A stretch of DNA of 64,000 nt from an uncultured Desulfobulbus sp. (GCF_963664075.1 NZ_OY760916.1:4560710-4624709), one strand, 5' to 3'; counted from the stretch's first letter, positions 16,849 through 25,985 are shown. Program-made: numbers and translations. Notes: generated from the letters alone by a model not told the origin.

Positions 16849-17597
16849 CTCGGGTAGAACAGAAAGCGCCTCTCTTGCAGATTGCGTCATTAAGCCACTG
16901 TTATGGGAGCGAAGGCGATCGCCTGCCTGTGTTCAGTAATCTCACAGGAGCGGTGCGCCAAGGGGAGTTGATCTGTCTCATCGGGCGTTCGGGCTGCGGT
17001 AAGTCGACTTTGCTGAAGATTATAGCCGGCTTTCTGCGGCCAACAAGCGGGACCTGCCTGCTGGCGGAGCAGGCCATTCAAGGGCCTGGGCCCGATCGGG
17101 GAGTGGTCTTTCAGGAGGACGCGCTCTTTCCCTGGCTGAGCGTGAAAGAAAATATCACCTTTGGTCTGAAAGCAGGAGCCAGCGAGCGGGCGGCAGTGGA
17201 GGACTTGCTTAAGCAGGTTGGGCTTGCAGGCTGCGGACACCAGTTGCCCCGAACCCTCTCCGGCGGGATGAAACAGCGGGTGGCCTTAGCCAGGGTGCTG
17301 ATTCGTTCGCCCCGTATTTTGCTTATGGATGAGCCCTTTGGCGCGCTGGATGCGCAGACCCGTGAAGAGATGCAATCCTTGCTGCTGCAGTTGATCCAGG
17401 AGCGGCAGCAGACGGTCATTTTTGTGACCCATGATGTGCAGGAGGCCTTGCTCCTGGCAGATCGCATCTGGTTGATGGGGCAAGGGAAGGCTGGCTTCTC
17501 CCGTGAACTGGAGGTGGGGCTGGAACGCCCCCGTGATCCCTCAATCCCGCAATTTCAAGAGCAGGCCAGGCAACTCCATCGTTGGCTCAGGCAATGA
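16845..17597 (+). CDS. ABC transporter ATP-binding protein (SsuB/TauB-like)
   Basis: 250 residues. Walker A is GRSGCGKST, the Q loop is FQEDALFPWL, the signature is LSGGMKQR, Walker B is ILLMDEPFGALDA, and the switch His is in VIFVTHDVQEALLLADRI. This is the ATPase of the importer whose binding protein and permease precede it. Its stop overlaps the glycosyltransferase start (ATGA at 17594-17597), so the transporter and the transferase genes are translationally coupled. Confidence 0.92.
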   Translation: MTRVEQKAPLLQIASLSHCYGSEGDRLPVFSNLTGAVRQGELICLIGRSGCGKSTLLKIIAGFLRPTSGTCLLAEQAIQGPGPDRGVVFQEDALFPWLSVKENITFGLKAGASERAAVEDLLKQVGLAGCGHQLPRTLSGGMKQRVALARVLIRSPRILLMDEPFGALDAQTREEMQSLLLQLIQERQQTVIFVTHDVQEALLLADRIWLMGQGKAGFSRELEVGLERPRDPSIPQFQEQARQLHRWLRQ

Positions 17598-18661
17598 ATT
17601 CGCTGACACTCTCCGTTATCATCCCCACCCTCAATGAAGCCGAGGCCCTGCCGCGACTTTTAACAGACATTAGACGCCAGACTGGTGTGCGCCTGGAGGT
17701 CATTGTTGGGGATGGAGGTTCCAGAGATGGAACCCAAGCGGCGGCTCGTGCAGGAGGTGCAATGGTTGTCAGCGCACGCAGGGGGCGGGGAGCTCAGATG
17801 AATGCTGCTGCCGCCCATGCCCGTGGTGTCTATCTCCTTTTTCTGCATGCCGATTCCCGACTTGAGGATTCCCGGCTCCTTGCTGATGCGCTCCAGAGCT
17901 TACGAGAGGCCAGCTGGCGCACACCGCTGGTTGCCGGGCATTTTGCGCTGCACTTTCAGCGGACCACCTCCGGCTTGGGGCTGAGTTACCGGTATATGGA
18001 GGCCAAAACACGGCTCAACCGAGTGAATACCACCAATGGTGATCAGGGCTTGCTCCTGCCCCGGACCTGGTTTGCGCATGTTGGCGGGTTTGATGAACGT
18101 CTGCCTTTTTTGGAAGACCAGACAATGGCGGAAACCCTGCGCAATCAAGGGAAGATCATTACTCTGCCGGGCACCTTGGTGACCTCGGGCAGGCGTTTTG
18201 AAAGCGAGGGATTTTTCCCGCGTTACCTGAGTATGGGGTTGATTATGGTGGCCTACTCCACCGGGCTTGATGATTTTTTTGAGCGGTTACCCCAGATCTA
18301 TCGACTCCAGCACGAGTGCGGGCGACTGCTGCTCAGTCCCATCCTTCGAGGATTTTTTGCGACGCTCTTTGCGGGAGCCTCTTTTGCTGCAATCAACAGG
18401 CGCGTAGAGCGTATCGGTACTTATCTGGCCCAGAACTGCTGGCAGCCATTTTTCTTTGTGGATGTACTCCTACAAGTGTTGGTGCGGATAAACAGAGGGC
18501 CCATGCTGCCCCTCTACGACAGGTTGGTTGCAGGGCGGAGACCGCCCATGCTGATCGCTCTTCTTCTGGGGTGGGGCGCAGTCTTTCTCTTTGGGGGCAT
18601 GCTGATGCCCCTTGCCTGGTGCTGGGAGCGGGGGCGGCAATGGTGGAGAGCACGGCGATGA
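17594..18661 (+). CDS. Family 2 glycosyltransferase (TIGR04283-like, rSAM/selenodomain-associated)
   Basis: 355 residues from the ATG at 17594. The N-terminal GT-A domain begins LSVIIPTLNEAEALPRLL and has the nucleotide-sugar region EVIVGDGGSRDG and a DxD-like LHADSRL. The acceptor side contains TTNGDQGLLLPR and LPFLEDQTMAETLR. Hydrophobic C-terminal segments (about 250-275 and 320-345) suggest membrane association and make it longer than the usual single-domain members. The next gene is its usual partner of the DUF2064/TIGR04282 family, overlapping by 4 bases. This pair is known beside radical SAM/selenodomain genes and is annotated as arsenosugar-related in some genomes; that link is weak here. 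Confidence 0.82.
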   Translation: MNSLTLSVIIPTLNEAEALPRLLTDIRRQTGVRLEVIVGDGGSRDGTQAAARAGGAMVVSARRGRGAQMNAAAAHARGVYLLFLHADSRLEDSRLLADALQSLREASWRTPLVAGHFALHFQRTTSGLGLSYRYMEAKTRLNRVNTTNGDQGLLLPRTWFAHVGGFDERLPFLEDQTMAETLRNQGKIITLPGTLVTSGRRFESEGFFPRYLSMGLIMVAYSTGLDDFFERLPQIYRLQHECGRLLLSPILRGFFATLFAGASFAAINRRVERIGTYLAQNCWQPFFFVDVLLQVLVRINRGPMLPLYDRLVAGRRPPMLIALLLGWGAVFLFGGMLMPLAWCWERGRQWWRARR

Positions 18662-19317
18662 TGGATGCCATGGTTGGACTGATGGTTCGGATACCTGTTC
18701 CCGGTGCGGTGAAGACCAGGCTCATTCCACGGTTGGGGCCTTCAGGAGCCTGCCGCCTTTACCAGGCCATGGTCGAGGACATCCTGGTGCAGATTAAACT
18801 GGCGGGACTTCCCCTGACCCTGTTCTTTACCGGAGGTGAGTTACACCAGCTGCCTGCAGCATGGCAGGCGCAGGCTATATCCTGTGAGCACCAGCAGGGG
18901 CGGGATCTGGGCGCACGCATGGACCACGCTTTGGCTCTTTGTCACCAGCGAGCCAGCCGAGTGATTTTGATTGGGAGTGATATTCCGGATATGACCTGCG
19001 AAGTCCTGCTGCAGGCAGTTGAGGCATTGAAAAACAGTTTGCTGGTCCTGACTCCAGCCAGGGACGGAGGCTACTGCCTACTGGGCACAGGCAAAGAGGC
19101 TCAGGTAGGAGCAATACTTTCAGACATGGTTTGGAGTACGGATCAAGTGCTCCAGGAAACCCTGCGCCGCCTGCGTTTGGCAGGACATCCGTTTGAACTA
19201 TTACCTCAACTGCGGGATATGGATACCGCTGAAGATCTGGCCGAGTATACAAACAATCCTCATCCTGAAGCCTTGATGACCAATAGGGTCCTTGCCGATT
19301 TTACAAGCGCTCTTTAA
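18658..19317 (+). CDS. DUF2064/TIGR04282-type transferase
   Basis: 219 residues starting at one of two consecutive ATGs (18658 or 18661). It has a nucleotidyl/glycosyltransferase-A-like fold: VRIPVPGAVKTRLIPRLG at the N-terminus, VILIGSDIPDMT in the middle, and LTPARDGGYCLLGT. This family regularly pairs with the glycosyltransferase encoded just upstream, and the two probably modify the same product. Biochemical activity is not established. Its 3' end overlaps the convergent sensor gene by 17 bases (19301-19317), so transcription from the two sides collides here. Confidence 0.85.
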   Translation: MMDAMVGLMVRIPVPGAVKTRLIPRLGPSGACRLYQAMVEDILVQIKLAGLPLTLFFTGGELHQLPAAWQAQAISCEHQQGRDLGARMDHALALCHQRASRVILIGSDIPDMTCEVLLQAVEALKNSLLVLTPARDGGYCLLGTGKEAQVGAILSDMVWSTDQVLQETLRRLRLAGHPFELLPQLRDMDTAEDLAEYTNNPHPEALMTNRVLADFTSAL

Positions 19318-20377
19318 GTTTTTCATAACAATCCGGGCAGCAGCCATGGGAGAGGGCTGTCCCGCTTTTCTGATATAAAAACTCTTCCATCCGCATCCAG
19401 GGGCCTTCTCCGGGCCCGCTCTCACTGTCATCGCGGACCTTCTTGCAGTACATGCAGACCGGAAGGATCCCCTCCAGGGTTTGAATATCGTCAAGCGCCT
19501 TTTGCAGGCTGATGATCAGCCCCTCGTTTTGCTTTTGCATGCGTTTGCGCCAGGAGATCTCGGCTTCCAGATTTTGATTGGTCTCGGTGAGCTCTCGAAA
19601 GATGAGTTCGTAGGGCTGTTCAATACCGGTTTTGATGATAGCTACGTATAACAGAAGAAAAGAGAAAATTTTAAAATAGTGACCAATGAGATTTGAGAGC
19701 CCGTAGTTATTGATATAGAAGGTAAAGGCCAGCTCGGAGATTATGGTGCAGACGATGGAAGCGAAGAGGATTTTAAATATTTTCAACTCAAAATTTGCGC
19801 GATGGCTCTGCAGGAGGTACAGAGATGCCGCAAGAATGATACAGATGATATATTCACTGAATTTTTTGAAGGGCGTGAGGCCCTGGCCTTCGATAAAACA
19901 GACAGGAAAGAGTTTCCAGGAGAAGATAGAGGCGACTAAAAGAGCGGTGAGCACCAGATAGGTGCTGAAGACCAGCTCGACTCTAGGCAGCCTTTTTCTG
20001 CCAAGAAAGGCAAACGCCACCAACAGGGTAAGACTCTCCATGTACCGTGCACCAATCCAGAGTTGGTTGGCATAATAGTCATAGTCGGTGAATATGGGCA
20101 TCCCTTTGTAGGAGAGGGTATGAAGCAGGTCGAGAAAGCCAATGAAGAGATAGGCGATACCGACAAAGAGCAGGTAGGCGTTGCGAATGTATCGTTCTGA
20201 ATTGCGGGCAACGACAAAAATTGAAAAGGCGACCACGATGCTGAAAATCTCGGCCAGGGCATGAAAGAGCAGGTAGTTGACAAAGGTGGTGGCGTAGAGG
20301 CTGGCAAAGGTAGACAGAAGAACAACAGAAGTGATGATTTTCTGCTGCTTGTTGGACGGAGCATAAAATGATGCCAT
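19301..20377 (-). CDS. MASE3-like multi-TM sensor with Cys-rich C-terminus, no kinase
   Basis: 358 residues from the ATG at 20377; the frame is open further upstream but with no better start. Seven or more hydrophobic segments span about residues 12-235, with an HTLSYKGMPIF-type loop as in MASE3 sensory domains. A coiled-coil-like stretch follows (about 260-300). The tail reads ILPVCMYCKKVRDD...MEEFLYQ...SHGCCPDC, a cysteine/histidine motif commonly found at the ends of histidine kinases and diguanylate cyclases in this phylum. The output domain itself is absent. It may signal by protein contact or be a decayed sensor. It is monocistronic, between convergent neighbours and the pst terminator. 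Confidence 0.75.
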   Translation of the reverse strand: MASFYAPSNKQQKIITSVVLLSTFASLYATTFVNYLLFHALAEIFSIVVAFSIFVVARNSERYIRNAYLLFVGIAYLFIGFLDLLHTLSYKGMPIFTDYDYYANQLWIGARYMESLTLLVAFAFLGRKRLPRVELVFSTYLVLTALLVASIFSWKLFPVCFIEGQGLTPFKKFSEYIICIILAASLYLLQSHRANFELKIFKILFASIVCTIISELAFTFYINNYGLSNLIGHYFKIFSFLLLYVAIIKTGIEQPYELIFRELTETNQNLEAEISWRKRMQKQNEGLIISLQKALDDIQTLEGILPVCMYCKKVRDDSESGPGEGPWMRMEEFLYQKSGTALSHGCCPDCYEKLKERL

Positions 20378-20540
20378 CAACACGTACCTCAGGAAGAGTC
20401 GGTGCAAATTGCTGCAGGTGTCTGCTGGGGGGGGAACCAGTGCAGAGGTTGCAAAGAAAGCCTGTTTCACTTGTAAGTGTAACTGTTTATGGCTTTGTTG
20501 CCAAATGTAGAGGGCAAGAAACGTAAGAAATCTGAAAAGA

Positions 20541-20573
20541 AAAAAGAGGCGGTGAAGACCGCCTCTTTTTTCT
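20541..20573 (-). terminator. Intrinsic terminator downstream of pstB
   Basis: A perfect 13-bp stem AAAAAGAGGCGGT (20541-20553) / ACCGCCTCTTTTT (20558-20570) closes on a GAAG tetraloop, with A and T runs on both sides. It should end the pst transcript on the minus strand and would also work in the other direction. Confidence 0.85.
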
Positions 20574-20659
20574 GCTTGGAACTCAGAATCAACTGTTGGG
20601 GAACAGAATCGCAACGTGCAGGTTGGGGGAGGGATGATACGACTGGAAAACTGTGCAAC

Positions 20660-21550
20660 TCAACCAAATCGACCGGTGATGTAATCCTCGGTGAGCTGGT
20701 GGCGGGGGTTGGTAAAAATGCGATCGGTGGGGCCGACCTCAACCAGATCACCCAGATGAAAGTAAGCGGTCCGCTGGGATACACGGGCAGCCTGCTGCAT
20801 GTTATGGGTGACGATGACAATCGTATACTGGGTTTTCAACTCGGTAATCAGATCTTCAACCGTGGCCGTGGCGATGGGGTCCAGGGCGGAACAGGGCTCG
20901 TCCATGAGGATGACCTCCGGGCGAACGGCAATGGCGCGGGCAATACAGAGCCGTTGCTGTTGACCACCGGAGAGTCCGGTTCCCGGTTGATCGAGGCGAT
21001 CACTGACCTCATCCCAGAGCCCTGCTTTTTTCAGGGAATCTTCGACGATGTCGGTCAGCTCAGATTTGTTACTCACAAGGCCATGGATTTTTGGGCCATA
21101 GGCGACGTTGTCAAAGATGGATTTTGGAAAGGGGTTGGGTTTTTGAAAAACCATACCCACCTGGGCCCGCAGGGGGACAACGTCGACCTTTTTGTCATAA
21201 ATATCAAGTGTATCGAGGAGAATCTCACCCGTGACCCGGCAGCTGGCCACGGTGTCATTCATACGATTGAGGCAGCGCAGAAAGGTGGACTTGCCGCAGC
21301 CCGACGGGCCGATCATAGCAAGCACCTCATTTTTGCCCACATCAATTGAAACATCGTGAATGGCGTGTTTCTCGCCATAATAGACATTAACTTCCCGGCA
21401 GGTCATGCGCGGATCGTCAATAAAGGGAACACCGACGGTCTGGCGCTGATCACGGTCGACCTTGCGTACCTTAGTCGCGGCTGCTTCCCCATCCTGATTT
21501 TCAACTAGTGCATCACGCATATCTAAGACCGTGTCCATTGCTGTTGCCAT
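20660..21550 (-). CDS. pstB: Phosphate ABC transporter ATP-binding protein
   Basis: 296 residues from the ATG at 21550, with GGGAG 7 bases before it. Walker A is GPSGCGKST, followed by the PstB-typical [10 protein letters not shown]. The signature is LSGGQQQR, Walker [14 protein letters not shown], and the end is EDYITGRFG. Its N-terminal extension of about 45 polar residues before [15 protein letters not shown] is longer than in E. coli PstB. Last gene of the pstC-pstA-pstS-pstB run on the minus strand. It supplies ATP hydrolysis for high-affinity phosphate import. Confidence 0.97.
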   Translation of the reverse strand: MATAMDTVLDMRDALVENQDGEAAATKVRKVDRDQRQTVGVPFIDDPRMTCREVNVYYGEKHAIHDVSIDVGKNEVLAMIGPSGCGKSTFLRCLNRMNDTVASCRVTGEILLDTLDIYDKKVDVVPLRAQVGMVFQKPNPFPKSIFDNVAYGPKIHGLVSNKSELTDIVEDSLKKAGLWDEVSDRLDQPGTGLSGGQQQRLCIARAIAVRPEVILMDEPCSALDPIATATVEDLITELKTQYTIVIVTHNMQQAARVSQRTAYFHLGDLVEVGPTDRIFTNPRHQLTEDYITGRFG

Positions 21551-21634
21551 CTGTTTACTCCCGAGGGAGAAAGGCTCTAAAGAGCCTCTCTCCCTTGTAC
21601 TATGCTGGTTTGAGTATGCCACTCACCCTCGTTT

Positions 21635-22684
21635 TTAGTCAAGGACCACGGGGGTCAGGTTTTTGGCGATATCTGCGTATTTATTCTGCTCTGCTTTCGG
21701 TGCAGGAATCAACCCTTTCTCGGCCAGGTATCCTTCTTCACCCCAGGCACGGTCACTGGTGTACTCGTTGAGATACTCTTTGATGCCGGGGATAACGCCA
21801 ACGTGCGCATTTTTCACATAAATAAACAGTGGACGGGAAACAACGTAGGAACCGTCGGCAATGTTTTCAAAGGTGGGCGCAGCGCCATCGATGACTGACC
21901 CTTGAATCTTGTCAGCGTTCTGGTCCAGGAAGCTGAAACCGAAGATACCCAGGCTGTGGGGATTGGCCTCGAGTTTCTGGACGATCAGGTTGTCGTTTTC
22001 TCCGGCCTCAATGTAGCCGCCATCCTCGCGCACGGTACGGCAGGCAGCCTTGAATTTCTTTTTGTCGACTTTCTTCATGGCTTTGACAAAGCCATACTCA
22101 GAGCATCCTTCGTCCATAACCAGCTCAACAAAGGCGTCGCGGGTTCCAGAAGTGGGAGGCGGTCCGAGTACCTCGATTTTATCTGCGGGCAGAGATTTGT
22201 TCACGTCTTTCCAGGTTTTGTAGGGGTTCTCGACCAGTTTCTCGGCTCCATCAGGGCTTGGAACAACCTTGGCCAGGGCCAGGTAGAGGTCTTTACGGCT
22301 GACTTTGAACTGGGGCGCCTGTTTGGAGTTGGCCACAACGATTCCGTCATATCCAACCTTGATCTCAGTGACCTCTTTGACCCCGTTTTTCTGGCAGGTG
22401 GCCATCTCTGTTTTTTTCATGCGGCGAGAGGCGTTGGTCAGGTCCGGAGTATCGGTGCCAGCACCGGCGCAGAACAGTTTCATTCCACCACCGGTACCGG
22501 TGGATTCGATTTTCGGGGTTTTGAACTTGGTGGTTTTACCAAACTGCTCAGCGACTGCGGTGGAGAAGGGGTACACGGTGGAAGAGCCCACCATGGAGAT
22601 GTAGTCACGACCGGCAGCCTGAGAAGTAGCGGCAGCGGCAACCAGCAGAGAGGCAGCGGCCAGGGTTAATCCGAATTTACGCAT
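21635..22684 (-). CDS. pstS: Phosphate ABC transporter substrate-binding protein
   Basis: 349 residues from the ATG at 22684, preceded by AAAGGAG. The signal peptide ends near SQAAG. The phosphate-binding fold is recognisable by ISMVGSSTVYPFSTAVAEQF, ESTGTGGGMKLFCAG, PPTSGTRDAFVELV and GIFGFSFLDQN. It captures periplasmic phosphate. Unusually it is third in the gene order, between pstA and pstB, rather than first. Its 200-base leader contains a family B hairpin (22718-22749), which could allow separate control of this usually abundant protein. Confidence 0.96.
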   Translation of the reverse strand: MRKFGLTLAAASLLVAAAATSQAAGRDYISMVGSSTVYPFSTAVAEQFGKTTKFKTPKIESTGTGGGMKLFCAGAGTDTPDLTNASRRMKKTEMATCQKNGVKEVTEIKVGYDGIVVANSKQAPQFKVSRKDLYLALAKVVPSPDGAEKLVENPYKTWKDVNKSLPADKIEVLGPPPTSGTRDAFVELVMDEGCSEYGFVKAMKKVDKKKFKAACRTVREDGGYIEAGENDNLIVQKLEANPHSLGIFGFSFLDQNADKIQGSVIDGAAPTFENIADGSYVVSRPLFIYVKNAHVGVIPGIKEYLNEYTSDRAWGEEGYLAEKGLIPAPKAEQNKYADIAKNLTPVVLD

Positions 22685-22717
22685 GGGAGAATCTCCTTTT
22701 GAAAGTAAAGTAAAATT

Positions 22718-22749
22718 GTTGTTCTCGTAAAAAGCCACGTGAACGACGT
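22718..22749. repeat. Hairpin repeat family B, copy 3 (inverted), in pstS leader
   Basis: The reverse complement reads ACGTCGTTCACGTGGCTTTT followed by TACGAGAACAAC. It differs from the copies at 7389 and 25834 at only a few positions. It lies 33 bases or more upstream of the pstS start on the minus strand. Confidence 0.6.
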
Positions 22750-22884
22750 TTCGATCTTTGTAATTTGCCAATTGTATTGGGGCAAATTTTTAGTTTTTTG
22801 ATTTTTTACGATGTCATCAAAATTGACGATACAAACTCTAAATGCTTTGCATTTGCTTTGTGTTAGCAAGCTGTTTCAAGTTGA

Positions 22885-24156
22885 TTACCAACGACGCTCA
22901 AACTTGTTTCGGAGAATGACCGCGGTGGCATTCATGGTTAAGAGCAAAAAGAGCAGGACCATGATGGCAGCTGAGGTGCGCTCGACAAAAGCACGCTCAG
23001 GCGAATCCGCCCAGAGATAGATTTGCACCGGAAGCACTGTGGCTGGGTCGGAGAGCCCTGTGGGCACATCCACAATAAAAGCGACCATGCCAATCATCAA
23101 CAGGGGAGCCGTCTCGCCCAGGGCCCGAGCCATACCGATAATGGCACCGGTGAGCATGCCCGGCAGGGCCAGGGGGAGAATATGGTGACTGATGGTCTGC
23201 ATCTTGGAAGCGCCAACGCCCAGGGCAGCCTCGCGAATAGAAGGCGGCACCGACTTGAGGGAGGCGCGGGCGGCAATAATGATGGTGGGCAGGGTCATCA
23301 GGGTTAGGACCAGACCACCAACCAGCGAGCTTGAGCGGGAGAGGCTCATGAAGTTCAAAAAGACCGCCAACCCCAGCAGACCAAAGACGATGGAGGGAAT
23401 GGCCGCCAGGTTGTTGATATTGACCTCGATCAGGTCTGTCAGGGTATTCTGGGGGGCAAATTCTTCCAGGTAGACTGCGGCGGCGACACCAATGGGAAAG
23501 CTGAGCAGCAAAGTGACCATTAGGGTGTAAAAAGAACCCATGGTCGCGCCACGAATACCGGCAAGCTCAGGCTCGCGCGAATCACCGGCCTCAAAAAAGG
23601 TGGTGTTGAACGCTTTTTTAAGGCGACCTGCGGCCTGCAACTGGTCGATCCATTCGATCTCCTGATCGCTGACCCGTCGTTCTGATTCGGGAACATCACG
23701 GGAGATATGGCCTTTGATGAACATATCTACCTCGTCATCGGCCGGGACCCAGAGTGTGACGGTGGACCCAATCAGTTCAGGTTCACTCATCACCAGCTTC
23801 TGCAGCTGAAAGGCGGCACCGGTGCTGGCCAGTTTGCTCACTGCTTTTTTGTCGCGGCGGCTTTTAACCTGGGGGAAATTATCCAGCATGGCCCGCTTGA
23901 CCAGCGCCCCGTAGTTGGCTGTTCCCAGGTTCTCCACATCAAGGACATCCTTCGTGAGATGAATATCCAAGAGAATCTCCGTCTGGAGAAAGGCGGTGTA
24001 GCCTTTAGCGGCAATGGAGCCCAAGAGCAGCACCAGGAAGGCCAGACTCATGACAATGGCCGAGAGGCCAAAAAGGCGGAATCGTTTTTCTTTACGGTAA
24101 CGGGCGGCAAGACCTTTATGAACCCGTTCCATGGTGCTTTGCTGGGTTGTGTCCAT
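22885..24156 (-). CDS. pstA: Phosphate ABC transporter permease PstA
   Basis: 423 residues from the ATG at 24156 (GAAGGAGAG upstream). One membrane segment near residues 33-58 is followed by an unusually long periplasmic region (about 60-205). The BPD_transp permease core (about 210-420) has FPIGVAAAVYLEEFAP, LAAIPSIVFGLLGLAVF and the coupling loop REAALGVGASKMQTISHHILPLALPGMLTGAIIG. The extra N-terminal region, about 120 residues more than E. coli PstA, also occurs in long PstA forms of other bacteria. Pairs with PstC. Confidence 0.95.
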   Translation of the reverse strand: MDTTQQSTMERVHKGLAARYRKEKRFRLFGLSAIVMSLAFLVLLLGSIAAKGYTAFLQTEILLDIHLTKDVLDVENLGTANYGALVKRAMLDNFPQVKSRRDKKAVSKLASTGAAFQLQKLVMSEPELIGSTVTLWVPADDEVDMFIKGHISRDVPESERRVSDQEIEWIDQLQAAGRLKKAFNTTFFEAGDSREPELAGIRGATMGSFYTLMVTLLLSFPIGVAAAVYLEEFAPQNTLTDLIEVNINNLAAIPSIVFGLLGLAVFLNFMSLSRSSSLVGGLVLTLMTLPTIIIAARASLKSVPPSIREAALGVGASKMQTISHHILPLALPGMLTGAIIGMARALGETAPLLMIGMVAFIVDVPTGLSDPATVLPVQIYLWADSPERAFVERTSAAIMVLLFLLLTMNATAVILRNKFERRW

Positions 24157-24284
24157 CCCAACTCTCCTTCGTGCTGAAAGACGTTTTGAGAACTGCATGC
24201 AGGTCAAAAAATGTCGTAGTCTATTTGAGAGCAATCCCTTCAGGGGATGCCTGTGCTGTATTTATGGCCTGGTTTAGAGGTATA

Positions 24285-25670
24285 TTATTCGTACTCTTCG
24301 CGGTATTTACGTACCACATAGAGCGCGATCACGTTGAGCACCAGGGTGACGATGAAAAGCAGCAGACCTAAGGCAAAGGCTGCCAGGGTCTTGGGGCTGT
24401 CAAATTCCTGATCACCCACCAGCAGGGTAACGATCTGGACCGTTACCGTGGTCACCGCCTGGAGCGGATTGACCGTCATGTTGGCGGCCAGGCCAGCTGC
24501 CATCACCACGATCATGGTCTCCCCAATGGCACGGGAAACAGCCAAGAGGATGGAACCGACGATACCCGGCAGAGCAGCGGGCAGGATAACCAGCTTGATG
24601 GTTTCGCTTTTGGTTGCGCCCAGGCCGTAGGAGCCGTCGCGCAGCGATTGGGGGACAGCATTGATGACGTCGTCGGAGAGCGAGGAGACAAAGGGGATGA
24701 TCATGATCCCCATCACAAGACCCGCCGCCAGCGCGGATTCCGAGGAGACCGAGAGGCCAAAGCTGGTGCCGATATCGCGAATCATGGGGGCGACCACCAG
24801 GGCAGCGAAAAAGCCGTAAACAACCGTGGGCACACCGGCCAGGATCTCCAACAGCGGCTTGACCGTTGCCCGAAACTTTGGACCGGCGTATTCCGAGAGA
24901 TAGACCGCCGACATCAGACCAAAGGGCACCGCGATGGCCATGGCAATGCCGGAGATGAGAAAGGTGCCGGTGAGGACGGGGATGGCTCCAAAGCTGCCAG
25001 AGCTACCGGCCTGGTCAGCACGAATGGCCATCTGCGGGCTCCATTTCATCCCAAAGAGGAAATCGGTGAGGGGGACCTGCTGGAAAAAGCGAATGGATTC
25101 GAAAAGCACTGAGAGAACGATGCCTACAGTGATGAAGATGGCAATGGTGGAGCAGAGGGTCAGGAGAATTTCAACCGCCATCTCCACATGGTTACGCGCC
25201 CGCAGGGTCGGTTTGATTCGGGAATAGGCAAAGTAGGCGGTGCCCAGGGCGGTGCTCAAGGCCAGGACCGCCATGGCCATGTTGCCGATGTGCATCATCC
25301 CCTGGTAGCGCTCGGCTGCCAGCTGCAAGACCGGGTCGACATTCTGGGAGTAAATAGATCCGGAGACCAGATTGCGTACATCATTGACCATGAGGTTGAG
25401 CTGATCCGGGCTCAGGGCGCCTTTGGCCTCACGCACACCATCCATGACCAGGCGAATGAGAATGGGGTCCGAGGCACTCTGCCAGGCAATAACAATCACC
25501 AGGGCAGGAACCGCGCACCAGAGTGCGGTAAGCATCCCGTAATAACCGGGACGAGAGTGCATTCTAGTCGAGCTTCCCTGGCGGGAAAGCGCAAAGGCGC
25601 GGCGTTTCCCCTGCCAGAAGGCCAGGGTCGACAGGGCGAGAACGACGGTAATGAGCATTGAAGGGGACAT
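24285..25670 (-). CDS. pstC: Phosphate ABC transporter permease PstC
   Basis: 461 residues from the ATG at 25670 (ACGGAG upstream). N-terminal membrane segments (about 5-22, 45-68, 140-160) precede the permease core (about 195-455). The core contains AIPFGLMSAVYLSEYAGPKFR, LAGVPTVVYGFFAAL and the coupling loop SLRDGSYGLGATKSETIKLVILPAALPGIVGSI. First gene of the pst operon. Direct repeats resembling a Pho box lie about 90 bases upstream (25759-25780), fitting control by the PhoB encoded at 28299. Confidence 0.95.
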   Translation of the reverse strand: MSPSMLITVVLALSTLAFWQGKRRAFALSRQGSSTRMHSRPGYYGMLTALWCAVPALVIVIAWQSASDPILIRLVMDGVREAKGALSPDQLNLMVNDVRNLVSGSIYSQNVDPVLQLAAERYQGMMHIGNMAMAVLALSTALGTAYFAYSRIKPTLRARNHVEMAVEILLTLCSTIAIFITVGIVLSVLFESIRFFQQVPLTDFLFGMKWSPQMAIRADQAGSSGSFGAIPVLTGTFLISGIAMAIAVPFGLMSAVYLSEYAGPKFRATVKPLLEILAGVPTVVYGFFAALVVAPMIRDIGTSFGLSVSSESALAAGLVMGIMIIPFVSSLSDDVINAVPQSLRDGSYGLGATKSETIKLVILPAALPGIVGSILLAVSRAIGETMIVVMAAGLAANMTVNPLQAVTTVTVQIVTLLVGDQEFDSPKTLAAFALGLLLFIVTLVLNVIALYVVRKYREEYE

Positions 25671-25758
25671 ATGAACTCCGTAAATAATCAGGGCGTGAGG
25701 ATCACACCAAACTGGAGCCATAAAGTAGCGGGCCTTTATTAACGGTGTATTCGGCCAC

Positions 25759-25780
25759 TGTTAGGTTCATGTTAGGATTA
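25759..25780. promoter_or_regulatory. Putative Pho box upstream of pstC
   Basis: TGTTAGGTTCA TGTTAGGATTA is two 7-base repeats (TGTTAGG) with 4-base AT-rich spacers, an 11-base period as in PhoB sites. A matching site is at 28200-28221 near phoU/phoB. The site lies about 90 bases upstream of the pstC start. Confidence 0.6.
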
Positions 25781-25833
25781 TTGCGGAGGGATGTCCATTG
25801 TGGTTTACAGATCAGCCTATAACAAAGCACGGA

Positions 25834-25863
25834 ACGTCGTTCTGGGGCTTTTTACGAGAACGA
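25834..25863. repeat. Hairpin repeat family B, copy 2
   Basis: ACGTCGTTCTGGGGCTTTTT is followed by ACGAGAACGA, nearly identical to 7391-7420 but lacking one C in the stem. Located between the pstC Pho box and the pfk gene. Confidence 0.65.
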
Positions 25864-25985
25864 TAATTATTTTTTCCAGCCACAGGGTAGCTTTGATATT
25901 ATAGTACGTAAGTGGCGTTCTTACGGAGTCACCTCTTGCTACAACTGATAAACACGGATTCAGGAAACACTCCCACGGAGGGATC

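Larger units (their letters stand above)
25671..25985. other. Divergent pstC / pfk intergenic region
   Basis: 315 bases. It contains a putative Pho box (25759-25780) and a family B hairpin (25834-25863). It carries the promoters for the pst operon on the minus strand and for the phosphofructokinase on the plus strand. No gene seen. Confidence 0.6.

Noticed and set aside
20378..20614. N-terminal extension of the MASE3-like sensor
   Set aside because: The extension crosses the pst terminator at 20541-20573, so the ATG at 20377 is preferred.
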